Part shown: positions 8,753-18,578 of the stretch, one piece after another | Layout of the letters: each line of letters begins with the position of its first letter | How positions within the stretch are numbered: position 1 is the first letter of the stretch | Assembly: GCA_943371535.1 (NCBI GenBank) | Contig: CALRVE020000018.1 | Coordinates: forward strand, 1-64,000 | Origin: UBA1930 sp943371535 | GTDB taxonomy: Bacteria; Bacteroidota; Bacteroidia; Chitinophagales; Chitinophagaceae | Length of the DNA stretch: 64,000 nt | Reading direction: 5' to 3' | Program-made: the position numbers and the translations under genes | Notes under the pieces: generated by a model | What the model was told of the DNA's origin: nothing | The model's database searches: none | Seen by the model: only the letters and a program-made list of their open reading frames with translations

Positions 8753-9523
8753 ATGCACTTACAATTAACTCGTCCATTAGCTTTTATAGATTTAGAAACC
8801 ACAGGTATAAATATTAGTACAGATAGAATAGTAGAAATTGCCATTGTGAAAATATTACCCGAAGGTACAAAGCAAGTTAAACGTAAATTGATTAATCCAC
8901 AAATACCTATTCCTCAAAGTTCATCAGATATACATGGTATTACCGATGAAATGGTAAAAGATGCACCTACATTTAAGCAAGTAGCCAACGAGTTAAAACA
9001 ATTTTTAGAAGGCTGCGATATTGGTGGTTATAATAGCAATCGTTTTGATATGCCGATGTTAATAGAAGAGTTTTTGAGAATTGATATAAACTATTCTATA
9101 GATGGTAAAAAATTTGTAGATGTACAAAAAGTGTTTCATATGATGGAACAAAGAACTTTAAGTGCAGCATATAAATTTTATTGTGGCAAAACATTAGAAG
9201 GAGCACATGGTGCAGAAGCAGATGCAACTGCAACCTGGGAAGTATTAGAAGCACAAGTAGAACGTTATCCTCAAATTGGTACATCAGTAGAAAGCATTGT
9301 AAAATTTACTGGTGAGGATGATTTGGTTGATTTTGCCAGAAGATTTATTAAGGTAAACGGAATTGAAGTTTTTAATTTTGGTAAGCATAAAGGTAAACCT
9401 GTAACACAAGTATTAAAAGAAGAACCTCAATATTATGATTGGATGATGAAAGGTGATTTTGCTATGAATACCAAGCAAAAATTCACCGAAATTTTGAATC
9501 GTACATTGTTAAAAAAGGCATAA
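8753..9523 (+). CDS. DnaQ-like 3'-5' exonuclease with C-terminal DUF3820-like domain
   Basis: A 256-residue protein. Residues about 8-175 are a DEDD exonuclease of the PolIII-epsilon type: Exo I FIDLETTGI (Asp13, Glu15), Exo II with GYNSNRFDMPML, and Exo III HGAEADATATWE with the His/Asp pair. The last 60 residues include FNFGKHKGKPVTQVL and YYDWMMKGDF, which look like the small FGKYKG module of DUF3820-type proteins. The domain order is common in Bacteroidota. It likely trims 3' ends of DNA or RNA. As a separate, non-polymerase protein, it may act in proofreading in trans or in repair. The exact substrate is unknown. Confidence 0.88.
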   Translation: MHLQLTRPLAFIDLETTGINISTDRIVEIAIVKILPEGTKQVKRKLINPQIPIPQSSSDIHGITDEMVKDAPTFKQVANELKQFLEGCDIGGYNSNRFDMPMLIEEFLRIDINYSIDGKKFVDVQKVFHMMEQRTLSAAYKFYCGKTLEGAHGAEADATATWEVLEAQVERYPQIGTSVESIVKFTGEDDLVDFARRFIKVNGIEVFNFGKHKGKPVTQVLKEEPQYYDWMMKGDFAMNTKQKFTEILNRTLLKKA

Positions 9524-9619
9524 TACCCATTTTTTTTCTTGCATAATAAAATATATAGTTTATCAGTATTCTTCTATTTGTTATTTTAGGGCTTTAAAAA
9601 ATTTACCCCCTTTTAGATT

Positions 9620-10351
9620 TTGGAAAAAATTGTAATTATACCTACTTATAATGAAAAAGAAAATATTGCTAATATATTAGCAGCTATATTCTCTTTAAAC
9701 GAAGGTTTTCATGTATTGGTAATTGATGATGGAAGCCCAGATGGTACTGCACAAATTGTAAAAGATTTATTTACTACATATCCACAACAGCTTTTTTTAG
9801 AAGAACGTAAAGGAAAATTAGGTTTAGGTACTGCCTATATTCATGGATTTAAATGGTGCATTCAAAAAGGGTATGAATTTATTTTTGAAATGGATGCCGA
9901 TTTTTCCCACAATCCAAAAGATTTAATTCGTTTATATAATGCTTGTAAAACTGGTGGTGGAGATGTTGCTATTGGCAGCAGGTATGTGCCTGGTGGAAAA
10001 ATTGAAAATTGGCCATTAGATAGGCATATTTATTCTCGTGGAGGAGCCATTTATACCAAACTAATTACTTGGATGCATGTGAACGACCCTACAGCAGGTT
10101 TTGTTTGTTATAAAAGAAAAGTATTAGAAACCATTAATTTAGATGCAATTCGTTTTGTGGGTTATGCTTTTCAAATTGAAATGAAATTTGCTTCCTGGAA
10201 ATTAGGTTTCAATATTGTTGAAGTACCCATTGTATTTATTGATAGGCAAGCTGGTGCTAGTAAAATGAGTAAAGGCATTATTAAAGAAGGCGTTTTAGGT
10301 GTATTAAAAATTCAATGGCAGAGTTTCTTTAAGAATATTTATAAAAAATAA
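9620..10351 (+). CDS. Polyprenol-phosphate glycosyltransferase, family GT2 (Dpm1-like)
   Basis: A 243-residue GT-A glycosyltransferase resembling dolichol-phosphate mannose synthase: IIPTYNEKENI at the N-terminus, then VIDDGSPDGTA, the metal-binding FEMDADFSHNP, the GSRYVPGG loop and the C-terminal FIDRQAGASKMS. It would move a sugar from a nucleotide donor to a polyprenyl phosphate at the inner face of the membrane, to feed periplasmic glycosylation or lipid modification. It ends without the membrane helices found in some relatives. The start must be the TTG at 9620, because an in-frame TAG is at 9614-9616 and the first ATG lies inside the catalytic domain. Confidence 0.9.
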   Translation: MEKIVIIPTYNEKENIANILAAIFSLNEGFHVLVIDDGSPDGTAQIVKDLFTTYPQQLFLEERKGKLGLGTAYIHGFKWCIQKGYEFIFEMDADFSHNPKDLIRLYNACKTGGGDVAIGSRYVPGGKIENWPLDRHIYSRGGAIYTKLITWMHVNDPTAGFVCYKRKVLETINLDAIRFVGYAFQIEMKFASWKLGFNIVEVPIVFIDRQAGASKMSKGIIKEGVLGVLKIQWQSFFKNIYKK

Positions 10352-10393
10352 TATTACAAGTTTCGTATTCATCAACTTGAAACTTTACAAATC

Positions 10394-11266
10394 ATGAAAG
10401 CAGCACTTATTAAATTACATATTGCTGTTTTTCTTTGGGGATTTACAGGTGTACTTGGTAAAACCATTCAGCTTAATGAAGGGTTATTGGTTTGGTACAG
10501 ATTACTTATTACTGTTGTTTCTTTGTTTATTCTAATGAAATCGAAAAAAGAGATTGTATCAATTTCTTTTAAGCAAATACTTCAATTAATTGGTATTGGA
10601 GCAATTGTAGCCTTACACTGGGTATTTTTTTATGGAAGTATTAAGTATGCCAATGTTTCTATTGCTTTAATTTGTTTATCATCTGCTGGTGTAATGACTG
10701 CTTTGTTAGAACCATTGTTACTGAACAAAAGATTGATTGTTTATGAAGTATTGCTAGGCTTAATTGCTATTGCTGGTATTTATCTCATTTTTCATTTTGA
10801 TACACAATTTAGAACTGGCATTATTCTGGGCGTTTTATCAGCATTATTTAGTGTAGTTTTTTCAATACTTAACAAAAAAGTAGTGGCTAGTGTTGCACCT
10901 AAAACTATGATGTTGTATGAACTTGGTGGTGGCTTAGTTGTACTAACTTTATTCATGCCTCTATACTTGCATTATTTTCCAACCCAACAGCTTTATCCAA
11001 CGCTCAGCGATTGGGGTTGGTTATTGTTACTAAGCTGGATTTGCACCATTTTAGCTATGGATTTATCGTTACAAGCTCTTAAAAAAATATCGGCTTTTAC
11101 ACAAAATCTTACACTAAACTTAGAGCCAGTATATGGTATTATTTTAGCGTTCATTATATATCACGAAAACAAAGATTTAAGCAATACTTTTTACATTGGT
11201 TTTGCATTAATTTTCATTGCTGTAATTATTCAAATGCTTAGAGTAGTAAAGCTTAAAAAGTATTAA
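10394..11266 (+). CDS. EamA/DMT-superfamily permease
   Basis: A 290-residue integral membrane protein with ten predicted helices in two similar halves (a 5+5 EamA duplication). Typical signs are LHIAVFLWGFTGVLGK at the start and the small Glu/Pro-containing ends of each half (ALLEPLLL and LNLEPVYGII). These proteins export metabolites or amino acids, or transport nucleotide sugars; the substrate cannot be read from the sequence. It starts 42 bp after the glycosyltransferase on the same strand, so co-transcription is plausible. Confidence 0.88.
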   Translation: MKAALIKLHIAVFLWGFTGVLGKTIQLNEGLLVWYRLLITVVSLFILMKSKKEIVSISFKQILQLIGIGAIVALHWVFFYGSIKYANVSIALICLSSAGVMTALLEPLLLNKRLIVYEVLLGLIAIAGIYLIFHFDTQFRTGIILGVLSALFSVVFSILNKKVVASVAPKTMMLYELGGGLVVLTLFMPLYLHYFPTQQLYPTLSDWGWLLLLSWICTILAMDLSLQALKKISAFTQNLTLNLEPVYGIILAFIIYHENKDLSNTFYIGFALIFIAVIIQMLRVVKLKKY

Positions 11267-11319
11267 CTAATTTCTCTTTCTATAGTTGAACATATACATA
11301 CAATTACTTTTTGTAACTG

Positions 11320-11327
11320 TACATTTG
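11320..11327 (+). promoter_or_regulatory. -7 promoter box TACATTTG just before the TonB receptor
   Basis: An exact match to the Bacteroidota -7 consensus TAnnTTTG, ending 5 bases before the ATG at 11333. A transcription start at the usual distance would fall on or next to the start codon. Confidence 0.5.
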
Positions 11328-11332
11328 ATGCA

Positions 11333-13399
11333 ATGAAGCAAAGTTTATTCGTTATTTTTTTTCTCATTACAAGCTGCATTGTAATTGCACAAGAAGCTAT
11401 TGATACACTCAATAGCAAGAGAGCTGAAAGTATTACTGTACAAGCATTATACAGCAATGCACAATGGAAAGAAACGCCTGTAGCTATTGTAATTTTGAAT
11501 AGAACTACTTTGCAAAATTTAACCAATCAATCCCTATTACCTGCATTCAATGCCATTAGTGGTGTTCGTTTAGAAGAAAGAAGTCCGGGTAGTCTTCGTT
11601 TAAGTATTAGAGGTAGTTTATTGCGTAGCCCTTTTGGTGTTAGAAATATAAAAGTTTATTGGAATAATTTACCATTGAGTGATGGTGGAGGAAACACTTA
11701 TTTTAACCTACTCGAGCTTCAAAATATTCAACGAATAGAAGTAATTAAAGGGCCAGCAGCAAGTGTTTATGGTGCAGGTACTGGTGGGGTTGTATTGGTT
11801 CAATCTAATCTTCCATTCACCAATAAAAAAACTTCATCTATTGAAGCAGGGTTAACAACTGGTTCATTTGGATTAATATCTCAACATGTACAATTAAAAT
11901 TTCAACATAAAAATATTGCTATGCAATTGCTTCAAAGTCATGTTGAAAGCAATGGCTATAGACAACAATCGGCTTTAAATAAAAATACATTTCAGTATAA
12001 TATATCGTTTAAACAAAAAAAGCATTTAGTAGAAGTTTCGGCTTTTTATACTTCATTAAATTACCAAACGCCAGGTGGAATTACATTAGAACAAATGTTA
12101 CTTAATCCTACTTTAGCTCGTCAGGCAACAGCAACATTACCAAGTGCAATTCAACAAAAAACAGCAGTGTATAACAATACTTTTTTTGGAGGTTTGAATC
12201 ACAATTTTACTATTAATAATGAGCTAGAATTGAATACTGGATTGGCTTTTGGAAGAACTGATTTTAAGAATCCATTTATTACCAACTATGAAATGAGGAA
12301 TGAAAAAAATACAGCAATTCAGTCTAAATTAATTTACTCCAAGCGTTGCAATCAATTGCAATTAAAATGGATTACAGGCTTTGAATATTTAATAAACAAC
12401 AGTTCAATTCAAAATTATACCAACAAAAATGGGGTAGCCGATTCATTGTTATTGAACGATGCTGTTAAGGCCAATCAATGGTTTGTATTTTCTCAATTTA
12501 ACATCAATTATAAAAAATGGAATTTGCAAATAGGTGTAAGTGCAAATGAACAGTGGTATGGTTATGAACGATTGAATACTGTAAATACTAACTCAAAAAA
12601 AGAATCATCTACCAAAATGATTACTACACCTCGTGTGGCAATATCATACAAAATCAATAAAAATATTTCTTTGTATAGTATTGCAGCTAAAGGATTTTCG
12701 CCCCCAACATTAGCAGAAGTAAAGCCATCGGACGGCAATTTTTATAGCAATTTACAAGCAGAATATGGGTGGAATTTTGAAGCAGGTGTAAAAGGAAATT
12801 TATTGAACAACAAACTGCAATTTGATATTGCATTGTACCATTTTAAATTAAACAATGCCATTGTAAGAAGAAATAATTTGGCTGGGGAAGAATACTTTAT
12901 CAACTCTGGACAAACACTACAAAAAGGAATTGAAACATCCATTCAATATAAAGTTTTCAGCAGTAAAACAACTTTTATTCAATCTATACAACTCAATAAT
13001 AGCAACAGTTTTCAGCCTTATGCTTTTACTAATTATGTTGTAGGAAATAATGACTTTTCAGGTAATGCTTTAACTGGAGTTCCTACAAACATTCATGTTA
13101 CATCTATAGATGTTCTTTTTAAAAATAAACTTCAATGTTTTATTCAATACAACTACACTTCAAGTATTCCATTAACCGATGCAAATGATGCTTTTGCAAC
13201 AGATTATAGATTAATGCAAACAAAATTTAGTTATCCCATTCAGAGTTCGGCATGGTATATGAATGTTTTTTTTGGAATTGATAATCTGTTAAACGAACAA
13301 TATAGTTTAGGTAACGATATTAATGCAGCAGGAAGAAGATTTTATAATCCAGCACCAACTAGAAACTTTTTCACAGGTATTAATATCCGTTTCAACTAA
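11333..13399 (+). CDS. TonB-dependent outer membrane receptor
   Basis: A 688-residue receptor. The signal peptide is likely cut after VIAQ. The plug domain (about 30-160) shows SITVQAL, LRLSIRGS and the strong signature IQRIEVIKGPAASVYGAGTGGV. The rest is a 22-strand barrel ending in an aromatic strand (FFTGINIRFN). There is no N-terminal carboxypeptidase-like domain, and no SusD gene is adjacent, so it is not a SusC-type polysaccharide receptor. It more likely takes up a siderophore, cobalamin or another metal chelate with TonB-ExbBD energy. It stands alone, so the ligand remains open. Confidence 0.92.
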   Translation: MKQSLFVIFFLITSCIVIAQEAIDTLNSKRAESITVQALYSNAQWKETPVAIVILNRTTLQNLTNQSLLPAFNAISGVRLEERSPGSLRLSIRGSLLRSPFGVRNIKVYWNNLPLSDGGGNTYFNLLELQNIQRIEVIKGPAASVYGAGTGGVVLVQSNLPFTNKKTSSIEAGLTTGSFGLISQHVQLKFQHKNIAMQLLQSHVESNGYRQQSALNKNTFQYNISFKQKKHLVEVSAFYTSLNYQTPGGITLEQMLLNPTLARQATATLPSAIQQKTAVYNNTFFGGLNHNFTINNELELNTGLAFGRTDFKNPFITNYEMRNEKNTAIQSKLIYSKRCNQLQLKWITGFEYLINNSSIQNYTNKNGVADSLLLNDAVKANQWFVFSQFNINYKKWNLQIGVSANEQWYGYERLNTVNTNSKKESSTKMITTPRVAISYKINKNISLYSIAAKGFSPPTLAEVKPSDGNFYSNLQAEYGWNFEAGVKGNLLNNKLQFDIALYHFKLNNAIVRRNNLAGEEYFINSGQTLQKGIETSIQYKVFSSKTTFIQSIQLNNSNSFQPYAFTNYVVGNNDFSGNALTGVPTNIHVTSIDVLFKNKLQCFIQYNYTSSIPLTDANDAFATDYRLMQTKFSYPIQSSAWYMNVFFGIDNLLNEQYSLGNDINAAGRRFYNPAPTRNFFTGINIRFN

Positions 13400-13442
13400 T
13401 ACAAACACTATCTTGCAACAAGAATTTTAAACAATTGATTGT

Positions 13443-14600
13443 ATGGCGAATATTTTAGTAATTGATGATGAGAAATCGATACGAAATGTATTGAAAGATA
13501 TTCTAGGAAATGAAGGTTATCAAGTTGATGAAGCCGCTGATGGAGAAGAAGGGTTCAAAAAATTTTCTGAGAATAATTATGATGTTATTTTATGCGATAT
13601 TAAAATGCCAAAGTTAGATGGTATTGAATTTTTATCTAAAGCAACTGCCTTAAATGCTGAAGTGCCCATTATTATGATTAGTGGTCATGGTAACATTGAA
13701 ACAGCGGTTGACGCAGTTAAAAAAGGTGCATTTGATTATATAGCTAAACCACCCGATTTAAATAGATTACTTATTACCATACGCAATGCAACCGATAAAA
13801 ATATATTGGTAAAAGAAACCAAAACCTTACGCAGAAAAGTAAGTAAAGTACAAGAAATTGTAGGCACTAGTGAGGCTATTCAAAAAATACAAAACACTAT
13901 TGATAAAGTGGCTACAACCGATGCTCGTGTACTGATTACAGGAGAAAATGGAAGTGGTAAAGAATTGGTTGCAAAATGGTTGCATGAAAAAAGTAATAGA
14001 AATACACAACAACTGGTTGAAGTAAACTGTGCTGCAATACCATCAGAATTAATTGAAAGTGAGTTGTTTGGTCATGAAAAAGGTTCTTTCACTAGTGCAA
14101 TAAAACAACGTATTGGCAAGTTTGAACAAGCCAATGGTGGTACATTGTTTTTAGATGAAATTGGCGATATGAGTTTATCGGCTCAAGCAAAAGTGTTAAG
14201 GGCTTTGCAAGAAGGAAAAATTACAAGAGTAGGAGGTGATAAAGAAATTTCGGTTGACGTAAGAGTAGTTGCAGCAACTAATAAAAACTTACTAGAAGAG
14301 GTACAGCAAAAAAACTTTCGATTAGATTTATATCATCGTTTAGGGGTAATTCTAATTCATGTTCCATCGTTGAATGAACGTAGAGATGACATTCCTTTAT
14401 TGGTGGATAAATTTTTAGAAGACATTGCTACCGAATATGGTCAAGCAAAAAAAACAATTGATAAAAAAGCTATTGAAGCATTACAACAACATAATTGGAC
14501 AGGCAATATTAGAGAACTAAGAAACGTGGTAGAACGTTTAATCATTCTTTCAGGAAAATCAATATCTGTTGACGATGTAAAGGCTTATGTATTGCCTTAA
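13443..14600 (+). CDS. NtrC-like response regulator: receiver plus AAA+ domain, no DNA-binding domain
   Basis: A 385-residue protein with a receiver domain (1-120, phospho-acceptor Asp52 in LCDIKMP, Lys102) and a sigma-54-activator AAA+ domain (140-370). Walker A is GENGSGKE (167-174), Walker B FLDEIGD (236-242). The chain ends 15 residues after the AAA+ lid (VERLIILSGKSISVDDVKAYVLP), so the Fis-type helix-turn-helix of NtrC is missing. The sigma-54-contacting GAFTGA loop reads GSFTSA (214-219). It may activate from solution without DNA binding, or act as a non-transcriptional ATPase. No histidine kinase is adjacent. Its stop codon overlaps that of the convergent gene in the palindrome TTAA. 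Confidence 0.9.
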   Translation: MANILVIDDEKSIRNVLKDILGNEGYQVDEAADGEEGFKKFSENNYDVILCDIKMPKLDGIEFLSKATALNAEVPIIMISGHGNIETAVDAVKKGAFDYIAKPPDLNRLLITIRNATDKNILVKETKTLRRKVSKVQEIVGTSEAIQKIQNTIDKVATTDARVLITGENGSGKELVAKWLHEKSNRNTQQLVEVNCAAIPSELIESELFGHEKGSFTSAIKQRIGKFEQANGGTLFLDEIGDMSLSAQAKVLRALQEGKITRVGGDKEISVDVRVVAATNKNLLEEVQQKNFRLDLYHRLGVILIHVPSLNERRDDIPLLVDKFLEDIATEYGQAKKTIDKKAIEALQQHNWTGNIRELRNVVERLIILSGKSISVDDVKAYVLP

Positions 14601-16087
14601 TGTTCTTGTTCTATAAACTCAATTCCTTCAAGTTTCAGTGCTTCTAAAACAGGCTTATATATTTCTTTAATTGTAGGAATATGCAAGCCTGTACAATTAA
14701 TTTTATTTTCTACAATTAATTTTGCTGCAATACCTAGCGGAAGTCCAACAGTTTTTGCCATTGCAGTGAGTTTGCTGTTTTCGCCCTTTAACTCTAATGT
14801 ACTAGTAATTTTATGTGGTTGATTATTGAGTGTGTATTCAATTTCATGCATCATTACCACTAAATCTTTATCGCTTGGTTCTAGCGATAATTTTTTTTCA
14901 AGAATCATTTGTAAAATATCGGCTGCACTACAAAGACCTTTATTTATTAATGTTTCATCTTCTAAACCCAAGAAAAATAATTGCTGTAAACTAACATTTA
15001 CTTCGTGAATATTATTGGCAAGATTAGCTGCACTTACATTAATGTTTGAACTATTTAAATTACCTTGTTCATCTACCGATAAAAATTCTTCATTCACTGT
15101 TTCACCAACTTCTGATGCTTGTTCTTCTACTTTCATCCAATTGGTAATTTCTTCCATCATTTGATGGGTAAGCGAAAGTTTTTTATCAATTAGTTCAGCA
15201 ATCCATTGTTCAAAACCATATTTTTTAAAATGCACTTTAAAAAATTCAGCAATTGTCATTCCATTGGTTTCATACACCGCTTCTTCATTGGTAAGTTTTA
15301 AGTCAATAATATTTTTCCAGCCTAAAACAAACTCAGGATGACGTAAAGTAGTTCTCAAAAATTCGTGTGTTTGTTCTAAACCATATAAAGGAATATAACT
15401 TAAAGAGTCTCTATTTGCATAATAGGCGTAATTAATTCCATTTGGTGTTTCTATGATGTTTTTTGTATTAAATAAATCTTCATAGGTTACCGAAATGTTT
15501 TTTTGTTCACTTCTATAAGTTGCACCTGCTTTACCTGCAAGTATAATGTTTCTTGGATTCCAGCTTATTTTATAATGCCAGGGATTGTTATCGCTTTCAG
15601 GAGCAATTAATCCTCCACAATGAGATTTAAAAGAAGTAATGATTCCTCCTTTTGCATGTATTTCATCAATTAGTTTCATTGCACTCATATGGTCAATGCC
15701 AGGATCTAAACCCATTTCACACAAAAACAATAAATTATTTTCTTTAATAGTTGCTGCATTGGCTTTTATTTTTTCATCAATATACGATGCCGTTAATAAA
15801 TGCTTTTTTAATGCAATGCAATCTGTAGCAATTAAATAATGCAAGCTTGGAGGCATCATAGAAATAACTACTGTAGCTTGTTCAATGAGAGCTTGTCTAT
15901 CTTGTGTATCTTCTATATTAATAATTTCTGAATGAATGAGTTCATTGGGTATTACTTTTTCAGATAATAAAGTTGCATTGCTATCGGCAATAGTAACCAT
16001 CCAGTTTTTTTCGGCTGATAATTGCATTAAATAATGAATTAACACAGTTGCCGATTTGCCTGCACCAAAAAGTAATATATGATTCAT
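14597..16087 (-). CDS. Saccharopine-dehydrogenase-family protein
   Basis: A 496-residue protein with an N-terminal Rossmann dinucleotide fold (ILLFGAGKSATVLIHYL). It also shows the saccharopine dehydrogenase signatures LCEMGLDPGIDHMSAMKLI and SFKSHCGGLIAPESDNNPWHYKISWNPRN. The substrate domain ends with KTVGLPLGIAAKLIVENKI and GLHIPTIKEIYKPVLEALKLEGIEFIE. Relatives make or break saccharopine in lysine metabolism, and Bacteroidota homologues are usually called saccharopine dehydrogenase. Whether it works in lysine catabolism here is not shown. About 80 residues in the middle (roughly 310-390) are acidic and low in conservation signals. It starts 26 bp after tamL, so the two are probably co-transcribed. 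Confidence 0.88.
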   Translation of the reverse strand: MNHILLFGAGKSATVLIHYLMQLSAEKNWMVTIADSNATLLSEKVIPNELIHSEIINIEDTQDRQALIEQATVVISMMPPSLHYLIATDCIALKKHLLTASYIDEKIKANAATIKENNLLFLCEMGLDPGIDHMSAMKLIDEIHAKGGIITSFKSHCGGLIAPESDNNPWHYKISWNPRNIILAGKAGATYRSEQKNISVTYEDLFNTKNIIETPNGINYAYYANRDSLSYIPLYGLEQTHEFLRTTLRHPEFVLGWKNIIDLKLTNEEAVYETNGMTIAEFFKVHFKKYGFEQWIAELIDKKLSLTHQMMEEITNWMKVEEQASEVGETVNEEFLSVDEQGNLNSSNINVSAANLANNIHEVNVSLQQLFFLGLEDETLINKGLCSAADILQMILEKKLSLEPSDKDLVVMMHEIEYTLNNQPHKITSTLELKGENSKLTAMAKTVGLPLGIAAKLIVENKINCTGLHIPTIKEIYKPVLEALKLEGIEFIEQEH

Positions 16088-16113
16088 GGTAAAAAGTTAA
16101 TGGTGGAATAAAA

Positions 16114-18573
16114 TTAAAATGGCAATCCAATACCTAATTGAAATCCAAAATTCTTAATTTCTGTTCGATTAATGTTGTTGCGTTGTTCTGTCCATTTAAA
16201 ATTTTGAATACTCATCCAACCGTTATTGGTTAACCTACCTGGATCTTTTACTTTATAAGCAAAATCAACACGAATAAGAAAATACGAAAAATCAAATCTT
16301 AAACCAGTACCAACACCAACAGCAATATCTTGATAAAATCTTTTTAAAGAAAATTCTCCATTGGTATTATTGGCATCTTTTTTTAAGTTCCAAACGTTAC
16401 CAATATCGGCAAATAATGCACTGCCAATTTTAAAACCACCTATAGTAGCAATATTAAATCTATACTCAACATTGGCTTCTAATTGCATATCGCCAAATCT
16501 ATCTCTAAACGATGTAGATGAAATAGTATCACTTAAAATAGATGAACCTAAACCCAATTGCCTCAAATTCCAAGCCCTCATACTGTTAGGGCCTCCAGCA
16601 AAATATTGTTTAAAAAATGGAAGCGATTGACCACCTAAAGGAATACCTACACCAGCAAAAATTCGGTAAGCCATTTCACTTTTTAATTTTTTTTGGCTTA
16701 ATCTATATTCTGCTTCTAACTTAATAAATCTATACACTTTATCCTCTAAAGCAGGGACGACAGAAGTCAATAATCCACTTTCTTCAAAACCCAATCTAAT
16801 TAAATGGGTATTGTTTGGATTTTTTAAACTTGTTCTAGTTCTATTAAAATTAATAACACCTAAACCAAGTCCTATTACATTACCTGTATTAAATGAATTT
16901 CTTAAAAATGGATTGGTTTCAAAAAGTTTAATTAAGCCAGGCAAAGTATCAATACTATAAAGCTCTAAATTAATTGGTTTCCATAAATACACATCTCCAT
17001 TTTTCACTTGTCCTTCGTAACCCAAGTTAAAGTTGCCAGAACGCAATCTAAAAATTTCAAATCGTTCGGTGTAAGCCAAACTTGCCGATAATAATGTTCT
17101 TTTATTTTCTGCTCTATCAAATATTTTTAAGTTCGAAATAAACTTAGGCATAATTAAACGAGGAAAACTATAATTATGCGATATACTAAATTGTAAGGTT
17201 TGAATTAAATTATCTTTAGCACTACTTGTATCGGTTACTTTCAATAAGTTTAATTCAACACCACCTCTTAAATTGGTACTGCTTTGAATAGCTTGTTTCC
17301 AAACATTTCTATTGTTTAAAGTTGCACTTAAACTAACGCCTAATAAATTACCTGCAGTAAAATCTCCTGAGTTTCTACTGCCTTCTAAGTTATAATTGGT
17401 TTGATATTTTTTTTGTGGAATTAAGAAGAAATGCAAATCAAGTGAGTCTTTACCATTTTCTACAATTTTTGCATCTACTTGTTGCCATGCAGGAATTCTA
17501 GAAAAAGTATTGATGGTTTTTAAGTATACATCTTCATGATAAATACTATCTTTTCGCAAAAAAGTATGTTCTCTTAATGGCCTTAGTTTAAATAAACCTT
17601 TTTCTGCTCTAATGGTTAATCCACTTCTTTTCCCAACAATTACATTATTCCATTTTCTGCTCATTAAACTATCTGGAAAATCGATAATTTTTGTTTCGGG
17701 ATAATAATAAATATTGTTTACATAGTACCTATTTAAGATGGTGGTATCTTTTGTTGGTCTTTGCTTTATAAAAATATCCCATTCAGGGTTTTCTTTTCTT
17801 TTTTGTTCGGCTTCCGTAATTACTCTTGCTAATTCAATGGGGTCTAAGGTTAGTTTAAATAATTTTTCATTCGTAGTATCTACCAATGCATAAATATGTT
17901 CTCTAGTAAATTTATAATAACCATTTTGCCTAAACCAAGTAACTAAACGATCGAGCTCGTCGGAAATTTTTTGTTTAGTATAAGTTGACCCTTTTTTTAA
18001 TTGTGTTTTAGGAAACTGTTGCATCGCCAATTGTTGAAGCATTGAATCTTTTGTTGTACGATGTGTTGTATCTACTAAAGCATAACTAACAGAGTCGATG
18101 GTAATATTATTACCTAAATCAATTTTAATAATTACTGTTGTACGCAACTGCCCTTGATTCCTTTTTGAATAACGTTTTGGTGTTTGTATAAAAAAGGAAT
18201 CATTTAATTTAGTATAGTAATAGCCTTGTGAGTTTAAATAAGCATTCATAAATGCTTTACTACGAGTAACTTTTGATGAATCGTATAATGGAGGATTTCG
18301 TAAAACTTTACTAATAGGTGCTTGCCTGAATGAAATTTTAATTTCACTTACTTTTCTCGCCCTTAAACTATCATCCCAATAATTTTCTAATTCGGTGGTC
18401 AACCTTTTTTTCTCATCTTTGGACAGATTTCCGTTAACCACAATTTTATTGGCAAAAACAAACGGCTTATTGGGCTGAAAATTTTTAACGGGCGAACAAG
18501 CATTCAATAATAATATTACAGTAAGTAAACTAAACAAAGGCTGTAATACTAAAACGGATCGTTTAAAATTCAT
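16114..18573 (-). CDS. tamL: Omp85-family lipoprotein TamL
   Basis: An 819-residue outer membrane protein. The N-terminus is a lipoprotein signal with lipobox LLNAC, Cys26. POTRA-like segments follow (for example ANKIVVNGNLSKDEKKRL and ISDELDRLVTWFRQNGYYKFT), and the C-terminal half is an Omp85 barrel with GPNSMRAWNLRQLG and a final strand FQLGIGLPF. A lipid-anchored BamA-like protein is the hallmark of TamL, the Bacteroidota partner of TamB in outer-membrane or surface-lipoprotein assembly. tamB is not in the window. The frame extends to a TTG at 18579, but the ATG at 18573 is preferred. Only 5 bp separate it from the divergent methyltransferase start. Confidence 0.88.
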   Translation of the reverse strand: MNFKRSVLVLQPLFSLLTVILLLNACSPVKNFQPNKPFVFANKIVVNGNLSKDEKKRLTTELENYWDDSLRARKVSEIKISFRQAPISKVLRNPPLYDSSKVTRSKAFMNAYLNSQGYYYTKLNDSFFIQTPKRYSKRNQGQLRTTVIIKIDLGNNITIDSVSYALVDTTHRTTKDSMLQQLAMQQFPKTQLKKGSTYTKQKISDELDRLVTWFRQNGYYKFTREHIYALVDTTNEKLFKLTLDPIELARVITEAEQKRKENPEWDIFIKQRPTKDTTILNRYYVNNIYYYPETKIIDFPDSLMSRKWNNVIVGKRSGLTIRAEKGLFKLRPLREHTFLRKDSIYHEDVYLKTINTFSRIPAWQQVDAKIVENGKDSLDLHFFLIPQKKYQTNYNLEGSRNSGDFTAGNLLGVSLSATLNNRNVWKQAIQSSTNLRGGVELNLLKVTDTSSAKDNLIQTLQFSISHNYSFPRLIMPKFISNLKIFDRAENKRTLLSASLAYTERFEIFRLRSGNFNLGYEGQVKNGDVYLWKPINLELYSIDTLPGLIKLFETNPFLRNSFNTGNVIGLGLGVINFNRTRTSLKNPNNTHLIRLGFEESGLLTSVVPALEDKVYRFIKLEAEYRLSQKKLKSEMAYRIFAGVGIPLGGQSLPFFKQYFAGGPNSMRAWNLRQLGLGSSILSDTISSTSFRDRFGDMQLEANVEYRFNIATIGGFKIGSALFADIGNVWNLKKDANNTNGEFSLKRFYQDIAVGVGTGLRFDFSYFLIRVDFAYKVKDPGRLTNNGWMSIQNFKWTEQRNNINRTEIKNFGFQLGIGLPF

Positions 18574-18578
18574 ACACA

